A stretch of 32,848 nucleotides of DNA from Gammaproteobacteria bacterium (GTDB lineage Bacteria > Pseudomonadota > Gammaproteobacteria > PS1 > Pseudothioglobaceae), in assembly GCA_029243595.1 (NCBI GenBank), contig JAQWRQ010000034.1, forward strand, positions 1 through 32,848, written 5' to 3'. The notes beneath the pieces are model-generated. The model saw only the letters and a program-made list of their open reading frames with translations, did not search any database and was not told the origin of the DNA. This document shows positions 22,529 through 29,860 of this stretch, one piece after another; the stretch's first letter is position 1, and every line of letters starts with the position of its first letter. The position numbers and the translations under genes were made by a program.

Positions 22529-23329
22529 CTAATAAGTTAATGTTATATTGTAAGAGCCGAATTTTCTAATATTGAGCACACCTACATCCAAAATTAAATA
22601 CTGCCCCTTAATACCCTTTAACACTCCTGAAATAAGCGGTGTTTTATCAAAATTTAGTGAGCTAATTTTGTTTGGGTATTCTACCACAGGGTAATTAATT
22701 TCTAAAGTTTCGTTGTTGAGCGTTTTAGCACCCAACTCGTTAACTAGTATTTGAACTTTTGGCAGTAGTTCGTCACGTACTTGCAGTAAGTCAATTTCTT
22801 CAACTTCATTTTTAAGCATTTTTCGCCAATTGGTCTTGTCGTTTACAAAATCTTTAAGTGCGACTTCGATTTGCCCAGATTTAAGGCGGGTGTCGACTTC
22901 TAGTATCGGCAGTGCACTGACAGCGCCTTGATCAATCCACCGACTAGGAATGTTGGATTTTCGTGTAATGCCAACCTTTACACCAGACGAGTTAGCCAAA
23001 TAAATTACGTGTGGGGCAAAGCAATTATCTAGCCCCCATTGTGGTTCACGGCAAGTGCCCAGGTGATGGTGACAGGTTTCTGGTTTCATGATGCACAAAT
23101 CACAACGGGCCAATTTTTGACAACAAGGATAACAATAGCCTTGAGAGTAGCTTTTATTGGTTGCCTTGCCACAGTTTGCGCAGCTGATCTGGCCGTTAAA
23201 TTCTAATTGTATGGTTTCACCAATCAAGTCGTTCATATTGAGCAACTTGTCGCCAATGGGCAGTTGGTATTGTGCTGAGCCCATACTAAGGCTAGTATGC
23301 ATTTTGCTAATGAGTCCGCTTAGCTGCAT
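22529..23329 (-). CDS. DUF2797 family protein with zinc-finger-like cysteines
   Basis: The function is unknown. The 266-residue protein matches the DUF2797 layout as I recall it. A Cys-rich block follows the N-terminal strand region: Cys50, Cys53, Cys66, Cys69, Cys70, Cys76, Cys79, Cys86, Cys93 and Cys103 with His87-89, enough for two or three metal sites. Next comes VIYLANSSGVKVGITR (108-123) with SRWIDQGA, which resembles the GIY-YIG nuclease core: a Tyr, then Gly, then Arg. The C-terminal part (about 140-266) is strand- and Lys-rich. No signal peptide or membrane helix is seen. It follows purC by 4 bases and probably shares its transcript. Confidence 0.82.
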   Translation of the reverse strand: MQLSGLISKMHTSLSMGSAQYQLPIGDKLLNMNDLIGETIQLEFNGQISCANCGKATNKSYSQGYCYPCCQKLARCDLCIMKPETCHHHLGTCREPQWGLDNCFAPHVIYLANSSGVKVGITRKSNIPSRWIDQGAVSALPILEVDTRLKSGQIEVALKDFVNDKTNWRKMLKNEVEEIDLLQVRDELLPKVQILVNELGAKTLNNETLEINYPVVEYPNKISSLNFDKTPLISGVLKGIKGQYLILDVGVLNIRKFGSYNITLTY

Positions 23330-23333
23330 AGGG

Positions 23334-24224
23334 CTAGGTTTGGGTTAGTAAGGTTTGCACTTCCCGGTATTTATCGACCGTTTTTTGAATGATGTGTTCG
23401 GGTAGTGTGGGCGCAGGCGGTGCCTTGTTCCAATCTAGCGTTTCTAAATAGTCACGTACGATTTGTTTATCAAAGCTTTTTGGGCTGCTACCCACTTGGT
23501 AGTCCGCTTTCGACCAGAATCTTGAAGAATCTGGCGTCAGCACTTCATCCATCAGGGTGAGTTGATTGTTTTCATCAAGACCAAATTCAAACTTGGTGTC
23601 GGCAATAATAATACCGCGCGATAACGCATAATCAGCAGCGAATTGGTAGAGCGACAAACTGGCTTGTTTAACTTGCTGGGCCATGTCTTCGCCTAATATA
23701 TCCACAGTCGCAGCAAAATCAATATTCTCATCGTGCTCGCCAACCGCTGCTTTGCTAGACGGCGTGTAAAGCACTTCTGGTAATTTTTCTGCCAGTTGTA
23801 AATTGTCGGGTAGCGCCACACCACATACGCCACCTGTGTTTTGGTAGTCTTTCCAGCCAGAGCCAATAATATAACCACGAACAATTGCCTCTACTGCTAA
23901 CGGCTTGAGTTTTTTTACAATGATAGCGCGACCCTCGACTTGCTGAGCCTCGACCGCATTTAGCACACTGTTTAGTGGCTCATGAGTTAAGTGGTTGGGA
24001 ATAATGTGTTTGGTTTTGTTAAACCAAAAGTTAGCCACATTCGTGAGAACCATGCCTTTTTGGCTGATTGGCGCATCAAAAACAACATCAAACGCACTAA
24101 GGCGATCCGTGGTGACAATCAACATGCGATTGTCATCAATGTCATAAATATCTCGAACTTTTCCTTTTTGAATTAAGGGCAGGCTAAGCGAGGTCTCGAA
24201 CAGTGTTTGCAAGGGTGTTTTCAT
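23334..24224 (-). CDS. purC: SAICAR synthetase
   Basis: PurC joins aspartate to CAIR to form SAICAR in purine synthesis. At 296 residues it is the longer form seen in yeast ADE1 and many proteobacteria, not the 237-residue E. coli type. KGKVRDIYDI (20-29) is the ATP-binding loop, followed by TTDRLSAFDVVF, VEAIVRGYIIGSGWKDYQ, IADTKFEFGLD and LMDEVLTPDSSRFW, all diagnostic. It is the first gene of the eight-gene minus-strand run ending with ribF. A TAAAAT lies 5 bases before its ATG and no Shine-Dalgarno is present. Confidence 0.97.
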   Translation of the reverse strand: MKTPLQTLFETSLSLPLIQKGKVRDIYDIDDNRMLIVTTDRLSAFDVVFDAPISQKGMVLTNVANFWFNKTKHIIPNHLTHEPLNSVLNAVEAQQVEGRAIIVKKLKPLAVEAIVRGYIIGSGWKDYQNTGGVCGVALPDNLQLAEKLPEVLYTPSSKAAVGEHDENIDFAATVDILGEDMAQQVKQASLSLYQFAADYALSRGIIIADTKFEFGLDENNQLTLMDEVLTPDSSRFWSKADYQVGSSPKSFDKQIVRDYLETLDWNKAPPAPTLPEHIIQKTVDKYREVQTLLTQT

Positions 24225-24229
24225 TAATA

Positions 24230-24235
24230 ATTTTA
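24230..24235 (-). promoter_or_regulatory. Candidate -10 element for the purC operon
   Basis: GGTAAAAT on the minus strand ends 5 bases before the purC ATG. A second TAAAAT lies about 10 bases further upstream. The same octamer precedes hisF and the secreted-protein gene at 24321. No good -35 was found. Confidence 0.35.
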
Positions 24236-24302
24236 CCGTTATTTTAACCTTAATCCTAACATCGAAAATACGAATGTCAGACGTGTTAATGTATGTCTAT
24301 GG

Positions 24303-24308
24303 TAAAAT
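24303..24308 (+). promoter_or_regulatory. Candidate -10 element for the secreted-protein gene
   Basis: GGTAAAAT ends 12 bases before the ATG at 24321. The -35 region is poor, and no Shine-Dalgarno follows. Confidence 0.35.
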
Positions 24309-24320
24309 ACACACTATAGT

Positions 24321-24932
24321 ATGATGATAAAAAATTTTCTAATTACTGCCCTGCTAATAGCCCAATTTTCAACGGCTTCACCATTGACTGACGGCGCATT
24401 ACGATTAATTCAAATTGGCAGCGAAATCGGTTCTCGTGATATTGTAATGCGCGGCCAATCTCTACTGATGAAAGGTGCATTTGATCTAAACGATTTTGAT
24501 GCGATATACGAAACTTCTAAGCAAATGCGTTATGGTAATACGCTTATGGGTTATCAGCCACAACCCCGTGTTGCTAACGAAATTCTTATTAAGTTAGTAA
24601 GGCAAAGTCACGACCCTGCGTTGTATGACTATGCGCTATATCTACTAGATGGCAAGGGTGGTTTTGTTAAAAATGACTTTTTAGCTTTAAACTTGTTCGA
24701 AGAGTCTTTTGAAGTGCATGGCAATGCAGATGCCGCTTTTATTGCTGCCGTAATTAGAAACGAGTCTTTAGTGCCAGGCACTAAAGATGAGAGGCGTATT
24801 GGTGAGCTGATTACGTTTGCAGTTTTAAACAAGGTTAAAGGTGCATCTGAGTATCAAGCCCAATATATCGACAGTGGGCACTGGAGAAGTCTTAATGTTA
24901 GATACTGGAAAGACTGGCTAGCTAGTCAATAA
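24321..24932 (+). CDS. Secreted hypothetical protein with a Sel1-like repeat
   Basis: I do not recognise a named family. The 203-residue protein starts MMIKNFLITALLIAQFSTAS, a typical Sec signal peptide cleaved near residue 20, so it should be periplasmic or released. There is no lipobox Cys. The mature part is helical. Residues around 112-145 (YALYLLDGKGGFVKNDFLAL, then LFEESFEVHGNADAAF) fit one Sel1-type helical repeat, with flanking segments that may be degenerate copies. Such repeats usually mediate protein contacts. It is a single gene diverging from purC, and its stop lies 1 base from the stop of the M23 peptidase gene. The start could also be the second ATG, 3 bases on. Confidence 0.75.
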   Translation: MMIKNFLITALLIAQFSTASPLTDGALRLIQIGSEIGSRDIVMRGQSLLMKGAFDLNDFDAIYETSKQMRYGNTLMGYQPQPRVANEILIKLVRQSHDPALYDYALYLLDGKGGFVKNDFLALNLFEESFEVHGNADAAFIAAVIRNESLVPGTKDERRIGELITFAVLNKVKGASEYQAQYIDSGHWRSLNVRYWKDWLASQ

Positions 24933-24933
24933 T

Positions 24934-25770
24934 TTATAGGCTACGCAAGATTGTGTTGGCCCTATTTTTAAAGTGCCAAAAATCAGAATGAGCAACTTGT
25001 TTTTGCTTGGGTAATGGGTGTGTTAACGGGTTTTGTCGAATACCTTTGTAGCGTAATTCGTAGTGTAAGTGCGGCCCAGTTGAGCGCCCAGTTGATCCAA
25101 CATAACCAATGACCTGACCTTTTTTAACCTTAGATGAAGGCTTGAGTCCGCGAGCAAATTTAGACAGATGCGCATACACGGTTACATAATTGCTACCATG
25201 TTTGATTTGAACGGCATTACCTAGAGCGCCGATTCTTTTTCGATATTGGATAACACCACTAGCCACAGCATAAACTGGCGTCCCTCTTTTGGCAGCATAA
25301 TCAACCGCCCGATGTGGTCTCCAAGTTTTTAAGATGGGGTGAAAGCGCTTTCTTTGAAACTTAGAGCTAATGCGCTCATATTTTAAAGGTGCTTTTAAAA
25401 AGCTTGGGTATAGTGATTTTCCGTTAATGTCGTAGTATCCGAAGCGCCCACGCTTATCAATATAAGAAAAAACAGCCACACGCTTTGTTGCGCCTATGTA
25501 AATTAGCGCACTGGGATTAGCGCCCTGTTTACCAACAATAATAAATCGATCGCCTTTGTGTAGGTCTTTGTTGAAATCAATTTCCCATGAAAATATACGT
25601 ATCAAAGTTTTAACAATCTTTGGACTGATATTGGCTTTTTTTGCATCAAAATTAAGTGAGCGTGTAATGGTGATGGTAGTGTGGTCAGACGTATTAGCAC
25701 CATACGCCAATACACTTGGTGGGCTGATTAACAGCAAAGAGAAAGCTAAAAATAAAGCATGTTTAAGCAT
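24934..25770 (-). CDS. M23 family (LytM-type) peptidoglycan endopeptidase
   Basis: This is a secreted zinc metallopeptidase, probably cutting peptidoglycan cross-links during growth or division. It has a signal peptide (MLKHALFLAFSLLLISPPSVLA), an N-terminal domain like those of MepM-type enzymes, and a C-terminal LytM domain with all zinc ligands: the HRAVDYAA His and Asp, and HLHYE, with YAHLS between. The active site is therefore intact, unlike in EnvC or NlpD activators. I chose the ATG at 25770 (278 residues), which overlaps the dxr stop by 8 bases. A TTG at 25782 is less likely. It occupies the place where rseP usually follows dxr. MepM is the nearest functional match, but it could also serve division. 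Confidence 0.9.
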   Translation of the reverse strand: MLKHALFLAFSLLLISPPSVLAYGANTSDHTTITITRSLNFDAKKANISPKIVKTLIRIFSWEIDFNKDLHKGDRFIIVGKQGANPSALIYIGATKRVAVFSYIDKRGRFGYYDINGKSLYPSFLKAPLKYERISSKFQRKRFHPILKTWRPHRAVDYAAKRGTPVYAVASGVIQYRKRIGALGNAVQIKHGSNYVTVYAHLSKFARGLKPSSKVKKGQVIGYVGSTGRSTGPHLHYELRYKGIRQNPLTHPLPKQKQVAHSDFWHFKNRANTILRSL

Positions 25771-26914
25771 ATTCAGCAACAATTTGAGAAGCTAGATTTC
25801 GTGCCTCTTGGTCACTGGTAATAATGTCGTCGAGGTTATTTAAAACAACATGCTGGGTTTGAGTTAGGGTCTGTTCAATAACATGAGGAATATCTAAAAA
25901 ACCAATAGTTTGGTTTAAGAATGCATCAACTGCAACTTCATTGGCAGCATTAATAGTGCCCATGGCGTTTCCACCTTGTTTGAGCGCCTCAAAAGCCAGC
26001 CTTAGGCAGGCAAATTTTTCAAGGTCTGGTTTGTAAAACTCTAAAGGTGAATTGTCAGTCAAATCTAGCGGTGAAACACCAGAGCTAATGCGATCAGGAT
26101 AGGCCATTGCATAGGAAATAACGCTACGCATGTCAGGGTTGCCTAGTTGCGATAAGGTGGAGCCGTCATTGTAATACACCGAAGAGTGAATGATACTTTG
26201 TGGGTGCATCACTACGTCAATTTGTTCGGGTTTCAAGCTAAACAAATAATAAGCCTCAATAACTTCTAAGCCTTTGTTCATCATTGTAGCTGAGTCAACC
26301 GAGATCTTGCGGCCCATTGACCAATTTGGGTGGGCGCAAGCCTCCTCAGGCGTTATTGATTGCAATTCTTTTAATGGTGTGTGTAAAAATGGCCCGCCAC
26401 TGGCAGTGAGCTGGATTTTACTAAGACCCGAGCGACCACCCTGCAAGCATTGAAAGATGGCAGAGTGTTCTGAATCAACAGGAATAAGCTCGGCACCCGA
26501 GTGCTTAACCGCATCCATGAAGATATCGCCTGCTAAAACCAGCGATTCTTTATTGGCCAGCATGATGCGTTTTCCAGCTTTAGCTGCTGCCAAGGCAGAC
26601 GCCATACCGGCTGCACCAACAATGGCGGCCATGACATAATCGGTTTGTTGGTGTACAGCAATATCACACAAAGCCTGTTCACCACTAAGTACCTGAGTGT
26701 CATTATTAAGGGCTGCTTGTAGTTTTTCAGCTGCTTTTTCGTTTGTCATTACGACGTAATTTGGCTGATATTGGTGGCATAACTCGAGCATCGCCTCCCA
26801 ATTGGTGTTAGCACTAAGGGCGAATATATTAAATTTATCGTTATGCTGGTCAACCACGGATAAAGTACTTTTACCAATAGACCCAGTAGCACCTAAAAGA
26901 GTTATGTTCTTCAT
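25763..26914 (-). CDS. dxr: 1-deoxy-D-xylulose 5-phosphate reductoisomerase
   Basis: Dxr converts DXP to MEP with NADPH, the committed step of the non-mevalonate isoprenoid pathway. The 383-residue protein has the NADPH-binding GATGSIG (8-14), ANKESLVLAG, VDSEHSA with the metal-binding residues, TASGGPFLHTP, and HPNWSMGRKISVDSATMMNK, the substrate and metal site. Isoprenoid precursors made here feed the UppS enzyme of the same operon. The start overlaps the cdsA stop by 4 bases (ATGA). The stop overlaps the following M23 gene. Confidence 0.97.
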   Translation of the reverse strand: MKNITLLGATGSIGKSTLSVVDQHNDKFNIFALSANTNWEAMLELCHQYQPNYVVMTNEKAAEKLQAALNNDTQVLSGEQALCDIAVHQQTDYVMAAIVGAAGMASALAAAKAGKRIMLANKESLVLAGDIFMDAVKHSGAELIPVDSEHSAIFQCLQGGRSGLSKIQLTASGGPFLHTPLKELQSITPEEACAHPNWSMGRKISVDSATMMNKGLEVIEAYYLFSLKPEQIDVVMHPQSIIHSSVYYNDGSTLSQLGNPDMRSVISYAMAYPDRISSGVSPLDLTDNSPLEFYKPDLEKFACLRLAFEALKQGGNAMGTINAANEVAVDAFLNQTIGFLDIPHVIEQTLTQTQHVVLNNLDDIITSDQEARNLASQIVAEYA

Positions 26915-27726
26915 AATAGGTTTAAACCCAACAGAAAAAACGGTGCTGCTGCTGTCAGTGAATCAATGCGGTCTAGTACACCGCCATGTCCAGGCAAAAT
27001 CTGTCCACTGTCTTTCATGCCAGACTCGCGCTTAAACAAGCTTTCGAATAAATCGCCTAAAACAGAAACACTAGCAACAACAATTGTTAACAGTAAATAA
27101 CCAAAATATTGCTCACTAGCGACACCTTGTAATTGTAAAAAAGCCAGCATTACAACCAAGGCAAAACCTATGCCGCCTAACACTCCCTCGACAGATTTTC
27201 CAGGGCTGACTTTAGGCGCAAGCTTACGCTTGCCGAACTTTCTACCCAAAAAATAAGCGCCTGAATCTGCCCCCCAAATAAGTAGCATTAACAGTAAAAA
27301 ATATTCGTTACCTTTTGCGTGCAAGCTGACCAGAGAAACCCACATAGGTGCTAACAACAGCACGCCACTCATTGATCGAACAATGCCAGAGCCAAACCAA
27401 GTTTGTGTGTGGTTAGGGTAGCTCACCACCCAAAATAAATTCAACCCCCACCAAAAAGCAGAAACATAAAGCAGGATGTATAAGTTATCTGGGTTTTGTG
27501 CGTGGTTGTTTGCAACTAACGTGCAACCAACAATAAACAGCGTCAATAGAGCCCTGTTGATAGGCTGAGTGATCTTAATTAGTCGTGAAAACTCCCAAGC
27601 ACCGAGCATAACAAAGGCCAACAACAAATAAGAAAAATAAGGTGTGTTTAAGGCAAATATCGCCCAAATAAACAAAGGCGCTAATACTAATGCGGTTAGG
27701 ATTCTTTGCGCCATTCCACTTAACAT
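26911..27726 (-). CDS. cdsA: Phosphatidate cytidylyltransferase
   Basis: CdsA makes CDP-diacylglycerol, the precursor of all bacterial phospholipids, from phosphatidate and CTP. The 271-residue integral membrane protein has about eight hydrophobic segments and ends with the CDP-DAG synthase signature SVLGDLFESLFKRESGMKDS and PGHGGVLDRIDSL. GADSGAYFLGRKFGKRKLAP, the other conserved cytoplasmic loop, precedes it. The ATG at 27726 follows AAGGAC and overlaps the uppS stop by 7 bases. An ATG at 27714 is an alternative start. Confidence 0.95.
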   Translation of the reverse strand: MLSGMAQRILTALVLAPLFIWAIFALNTPYFSYLLLAFVMLGAWEFSRLIKITQPINRALLTLFIVGCTLVANNHAQNPDNLYILLYVSAFWWGLNLFWVVSYPNHTQTWFGSGIVRSMSGVLLLAPMWVSLVSLHAKGNEYFLLLMLLIWGADSGAYFLGRKFGKRKLAPKVSPGKSVEGVLGGIGFALVVMLAFLQLQGVASEQYFGYLLLTIVVASVSVLGDLFESLFKRESGMKDSGQILPGHGGVLDRIDSLTAAAPFFLLGLNLL

Positions 27727-28433
27727 GCTTTGTCCTTACGTGCGCCGAAGCGACGGTCTCGATGGTTAAAGCTCTCAATGGCTTTATCAAGCTCTGCCGG
27801 GTTAAAGTCCGGCCACAAGGTGTCGGTAAAATACAACTCACTATAAGCGATGTCCCACAGTAAGAAGTTGCTAATTCTAAGTTCGCCACTGGTGCGAATT
27901 AATAAATCAACTTTCGGCTGGTCTGCCAAGCATAAATATTGAGAAAAAGTATCAATATTAATATCATCAGCGTTAATTTCGTTGTTGGCTGCGCGCTTAG
28001 CAATTTGCTGAGCGGCTTGTGCAATGTCCCATTGACCACCATAGTTAGCAGCAATGACCAGCGTTAAGCCTGTGTTGTTGGCTAGTAGTGCTTGTGCATC
28101 AGCGGCTGTTTGTTGTACTTCTTGGGGAAATAGCTCCATGTTGCCAATAATTTTAAGCTTGACATTGTGCTTATTAAGTTTGTTGGTTTCTTGTTTTAAT
28201 ACGCTTAAAAACAATTTAAACAGTAAAGAGACTTCCTCAGTTGAACGGTTTTTATTTTCACTGCTAAAGGCGAATAAAGTCAGTGTTTTAACACCCAATT
28301 TTCCACAATGTTTTACTGCCTCACGTACTGCCTTAACACCTTTTTGATGGCCTTGGATACGAGGCAAGAATCGTTTCGACGCCCAACGGCCGTTACCGTC
28401 CATAATAATTGCAATGTGTTTTGGAATATTCAT
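27720..28433 (-). CDS. uppS: Undecaprenyl diphosphate synthase
   Basis: UppS condenses eight isopentenyl diphosphates onto farnesyl diphosphate to make the C55 lipid carrier for cell-wall and polysaccharide synthesis. The chosen ATG at 28433 gives 237 residues. The diphosphate-binding DGNGRWA contains catalytic Asp12, followed by [16 protein letters not shown], the [11 protein letters not shown] motif and a WPDF ending, all diagnostic for the cis-prenyltransferase family. A GTG at 28442 would add three residues and is less likely. It heads uppS-cdsA-dxr-M23 and diverges from hisF. The usual upstream frr and pyrH are absent. Confidence 0.97.
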   Translation of the reverse strand: MNIPKHIAIIMDGNGRWASKRFLPRIQGHQKGVKAVREAVKHCGKLGVKTLTLFAFSSENKNRSTEEVSLLFKLFLSVLKQETNKLNKHNVKLKIIGNMELFPQEVQQTAADAQALLANNTGLTLVIAANYGGQWDIAQAAQQIAKRAANNEINADDINIDTFSQYLCLADQPKVDLLIRTSGELRISNFLLWDIAYSELYFTDTLWPDFNPAELDKAIESFNHRDRRFGARKDKAC

Positions 28434-28444
28434 ACTTCTCACAG

Positions 28445-28450
28445 ATTATA
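28445..28450 (-). promoter_or_regulatory. Candidate -10 element for uppS
   Basis: A perfect TATAAT on the minus strand ends 11 bases before the uppS ATG, predicting a leader of about 5 bases. No convincing -35 was found. Confidence 0.4.
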
Positions 28451-28460
28451 CCTACTACGG

Positions 28461-28466
28461 TAAAAT
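28461..28466 (+). promoter_or_regulatory. Candidate -10 element for hisF
   Basis: GGTAAAAT ends 8 bases before the hisF ATG, with no Shine-Dalgarno. It lies within the 41 bases that separate the divergent hisF and uppS genes. Confidence 0.4.
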
Positions 28467-28474
28467 TAGCGCTT

Positions 28475-29248
28475 ATGAGTTTAGCTAAAAGAATTATCCC
28501 TTGTCTTGATGTGCGCGATGGTCGTGTGGTTAAAGGCGTGCAGTTTGTTGACATTAAAGATGCAGGTGATCCAGTTGAAGTAGCCAAGCGTTATGACTTT
28601 GAGGGGGCAGATGAAATTACATTTTTAGACATTACTGCTTCTCATGAGGGGCGTGATACAACAGTGCACATGGTTGAGAGTATCGCTGAGCAAGTATTTA
28701 TCCCACTCACTGTTGGCGGCGGTATTCGTAAGCCTAAAGATGTCAGGATAATGCTAAATGCTGGTGCAGACAAGGTCGCGGTAAATTCGGCAGCTATTTT
28801 TAACCCTGGCTTGATTAATGAGCTCAGCGCAAAGTTTGGCTCTCAGTGTATTGTTATCGCCATTGACGCAAAACAAGTATCAAGTAACCCACCAAAATGG
28901 GAGATTTTTACCCACGGCGGTCGTAAGCCGACTGGTATAGATGCCGTTGAGTGGGCGGTAAAAATGACCGAGGGTGAGCATGGTGCTGGCGAGGTGTTGC
29001 TAACTTCAATGGATTGCGACGGTGTTAAAACAGGCTTTGACCTGCTCTTAACCAAAGCGGTTTCTGATGCGGTTAATGTGCCGGTTATTGCCTCAGGTGG
29101 TGTGGGTAATTTAGAGCATCTTTGTGAGGGTGTACTGCAAGGCGGTGCTGATGCAGTGTTAGCAGCGAGCATTTTTCATTTTGGCGAATACACGGTAAGT
29201 GAGGCCAAGATTGCTATGCAGAAAAAAGGCATTGAAGTTAGACTATAA
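28475..29248 (+). CDS. hisF: Imidazole glycerol phosphate synthase, cyclase subunit
   Basis: HisF uses ammonia from its HisH partner to form imidazole glycerol phosphate and AICAR in histidine synthesis. It is a TIM barrel of 257 residues (E. coli 258). The two catalytic aspartates are Asp12 ([13 protein letters not shown]) and Asp131 (AIDAKQV). VGGGIR and VIASGGVGN are the phosphate-binding loops, and [15 protein letters not shown] follows. I chose the ATG at 28475; an upstream in-frame ATG at 28409 would run back through uppS and adds no conserved residues. hisH, hisA and hisI are not adjacent, so the histidine genes are dispersed. Confidence 0.97.
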   Translation: MSLAKRIIPCLDVRDGRVVKGVQFVDIKDAGDPVEVAKRYDFEGADEITFLDITASHEGRDTTVHMVESIAEQVFIPLTVGGGIRKPKDVRIMLNAGADKVAVNSAAIFNPGLINELSAKFGSQCIVIAIDAKQVSSNPPKWEIFTHGGRKPTGIDAVEWAVKMTEGEHGAGEVLLTSMDCDGVKTGFDLLLTKAVSDAVNVPVIASGGVGNLEHLCEGVLQGGADAVLAASIFHFGEYTVSEAKIAMQKKGIEVRL

Positions 29249-29258
29249 CGCCCCAATA

Positions 29259-29287
29259 TTGATTTTTTAACAGCTTAAGCGTATCAT
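29259..29287 (+). promoter_or_regulatory. Candidate promoter of the oxidase-assembly genes
   Basis: TTGATT (29259-29264) and TATCAT (29282-29287) are 17 bases apart, the ideal spacing. The predicted start near 29294 gives a leader of about 20 bases with AAGG before the ATG at 29315. Confidence 0.5.
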
Positions 29288-29314
29288 TGCGCGCTTTGCA
29301 AAACAAGGTTTTTT

Positions 29315-29848
29315 ATGAATTCTAAAAAAGAATTATGGGTGTTATTGGCTTCATTCATTTTGCCAATTGCGCTTGGTACGGCGTTCTTCTATTGGAACCC
29401 AACGGCGTTTACAGGCACTACCGTTAACTACGGTAAGTTTGTTAATCCAATTATTACCACTGAAGAGCAAGACGTGGTTTTTGATGAAAAAACAAAAGGC
29501 ACGCTGCAAGGCTTGTGGACACTGGCTTATGTCACCGACCAATGTGATAATGCCTGTATAAAAACACTTAAAGATATGAAGACCATTCGTATTTTGATGA
29601 GTGAAGACATGCGCCGCATTCAAAGAATGTTATTAATCAATGGCACAACTGATCTACAAGAACACGGTGTGCTTATCGCCAACCCAAGTGAAGCGCTTAG
29701 TCAGCAACTAAATAAATTTCCAAGAAATTCATTGTTTTTGATTGATCCATTGGGCAATGTGATGTTGCACTACAACCCGCAGGATTTAACCATCAAGCGA
29801 GTTATTAAAGACTTAGATCGTTTGTTTAAATATTCACGTATCGGTTAA
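29315..29848 (+). CDS. SCO-like membrane-anchored protein, probable oxidase assembly factor
   Basis: This 177-residue protein has one N-terminal membrane helix (about 7-26) and a periplasmic domain that looks like a short thioredoxin/SCO fold. WTLAYVTDQCDNACIKTL carries a CxxxC pair (Cys77, Cys81), aligning by eye with WSILYFGYASCPDVC of the SCO1 protein in this window. The copper-binding His of SCO proteins is missing: the segment before the last strand reads FPRNSLFLIDPLGNV, where SCO1 has NHTASYLLLNP. Similar genes sit between surf1 and ctaA in gammaproteobacterial oxidase clusters. It is the first gene before ctaB (12-base gap). A role in copper delivery or thiol reduction is inferred. 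Confidence 0.75.
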   Translation: MNSKKELWVLLASFILPIALGTAFFYWNPTAFTGTTVNYGKFVNPIITTEEQDVVFDEKTKGTLQGLWTLAYVTDQCDNACIKTLKDMKTIRILMSEDMRRIQRMLLINGTTDLQEHGVLIANPSEALSQQLNKFPRNSLFLIDPLGNVMLHYNPQDLTIKRVIKDLDRLFKYSRIG

Positions 29849-29860
29849 ACGGAGGTTGTT

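Noticed and set aside
24225-24320. PurR-type operator in the purC upstream region
   Set aside because: No palindrome resembling a purine operator is present; only AT-rich -10-like sequences are seen.
28054-28347. 97-residue plus-strand ORF across uppS
   Set aside because: Fully antisense to a strongly conserved gene and Ser/Leu-rich with no motif; a shadow frame.
29249-29314. hisI or another histidine gene after hisF
   Set aside because: The next gene is the SCO-like protein with its own promoter match; no his-type sequence follows.
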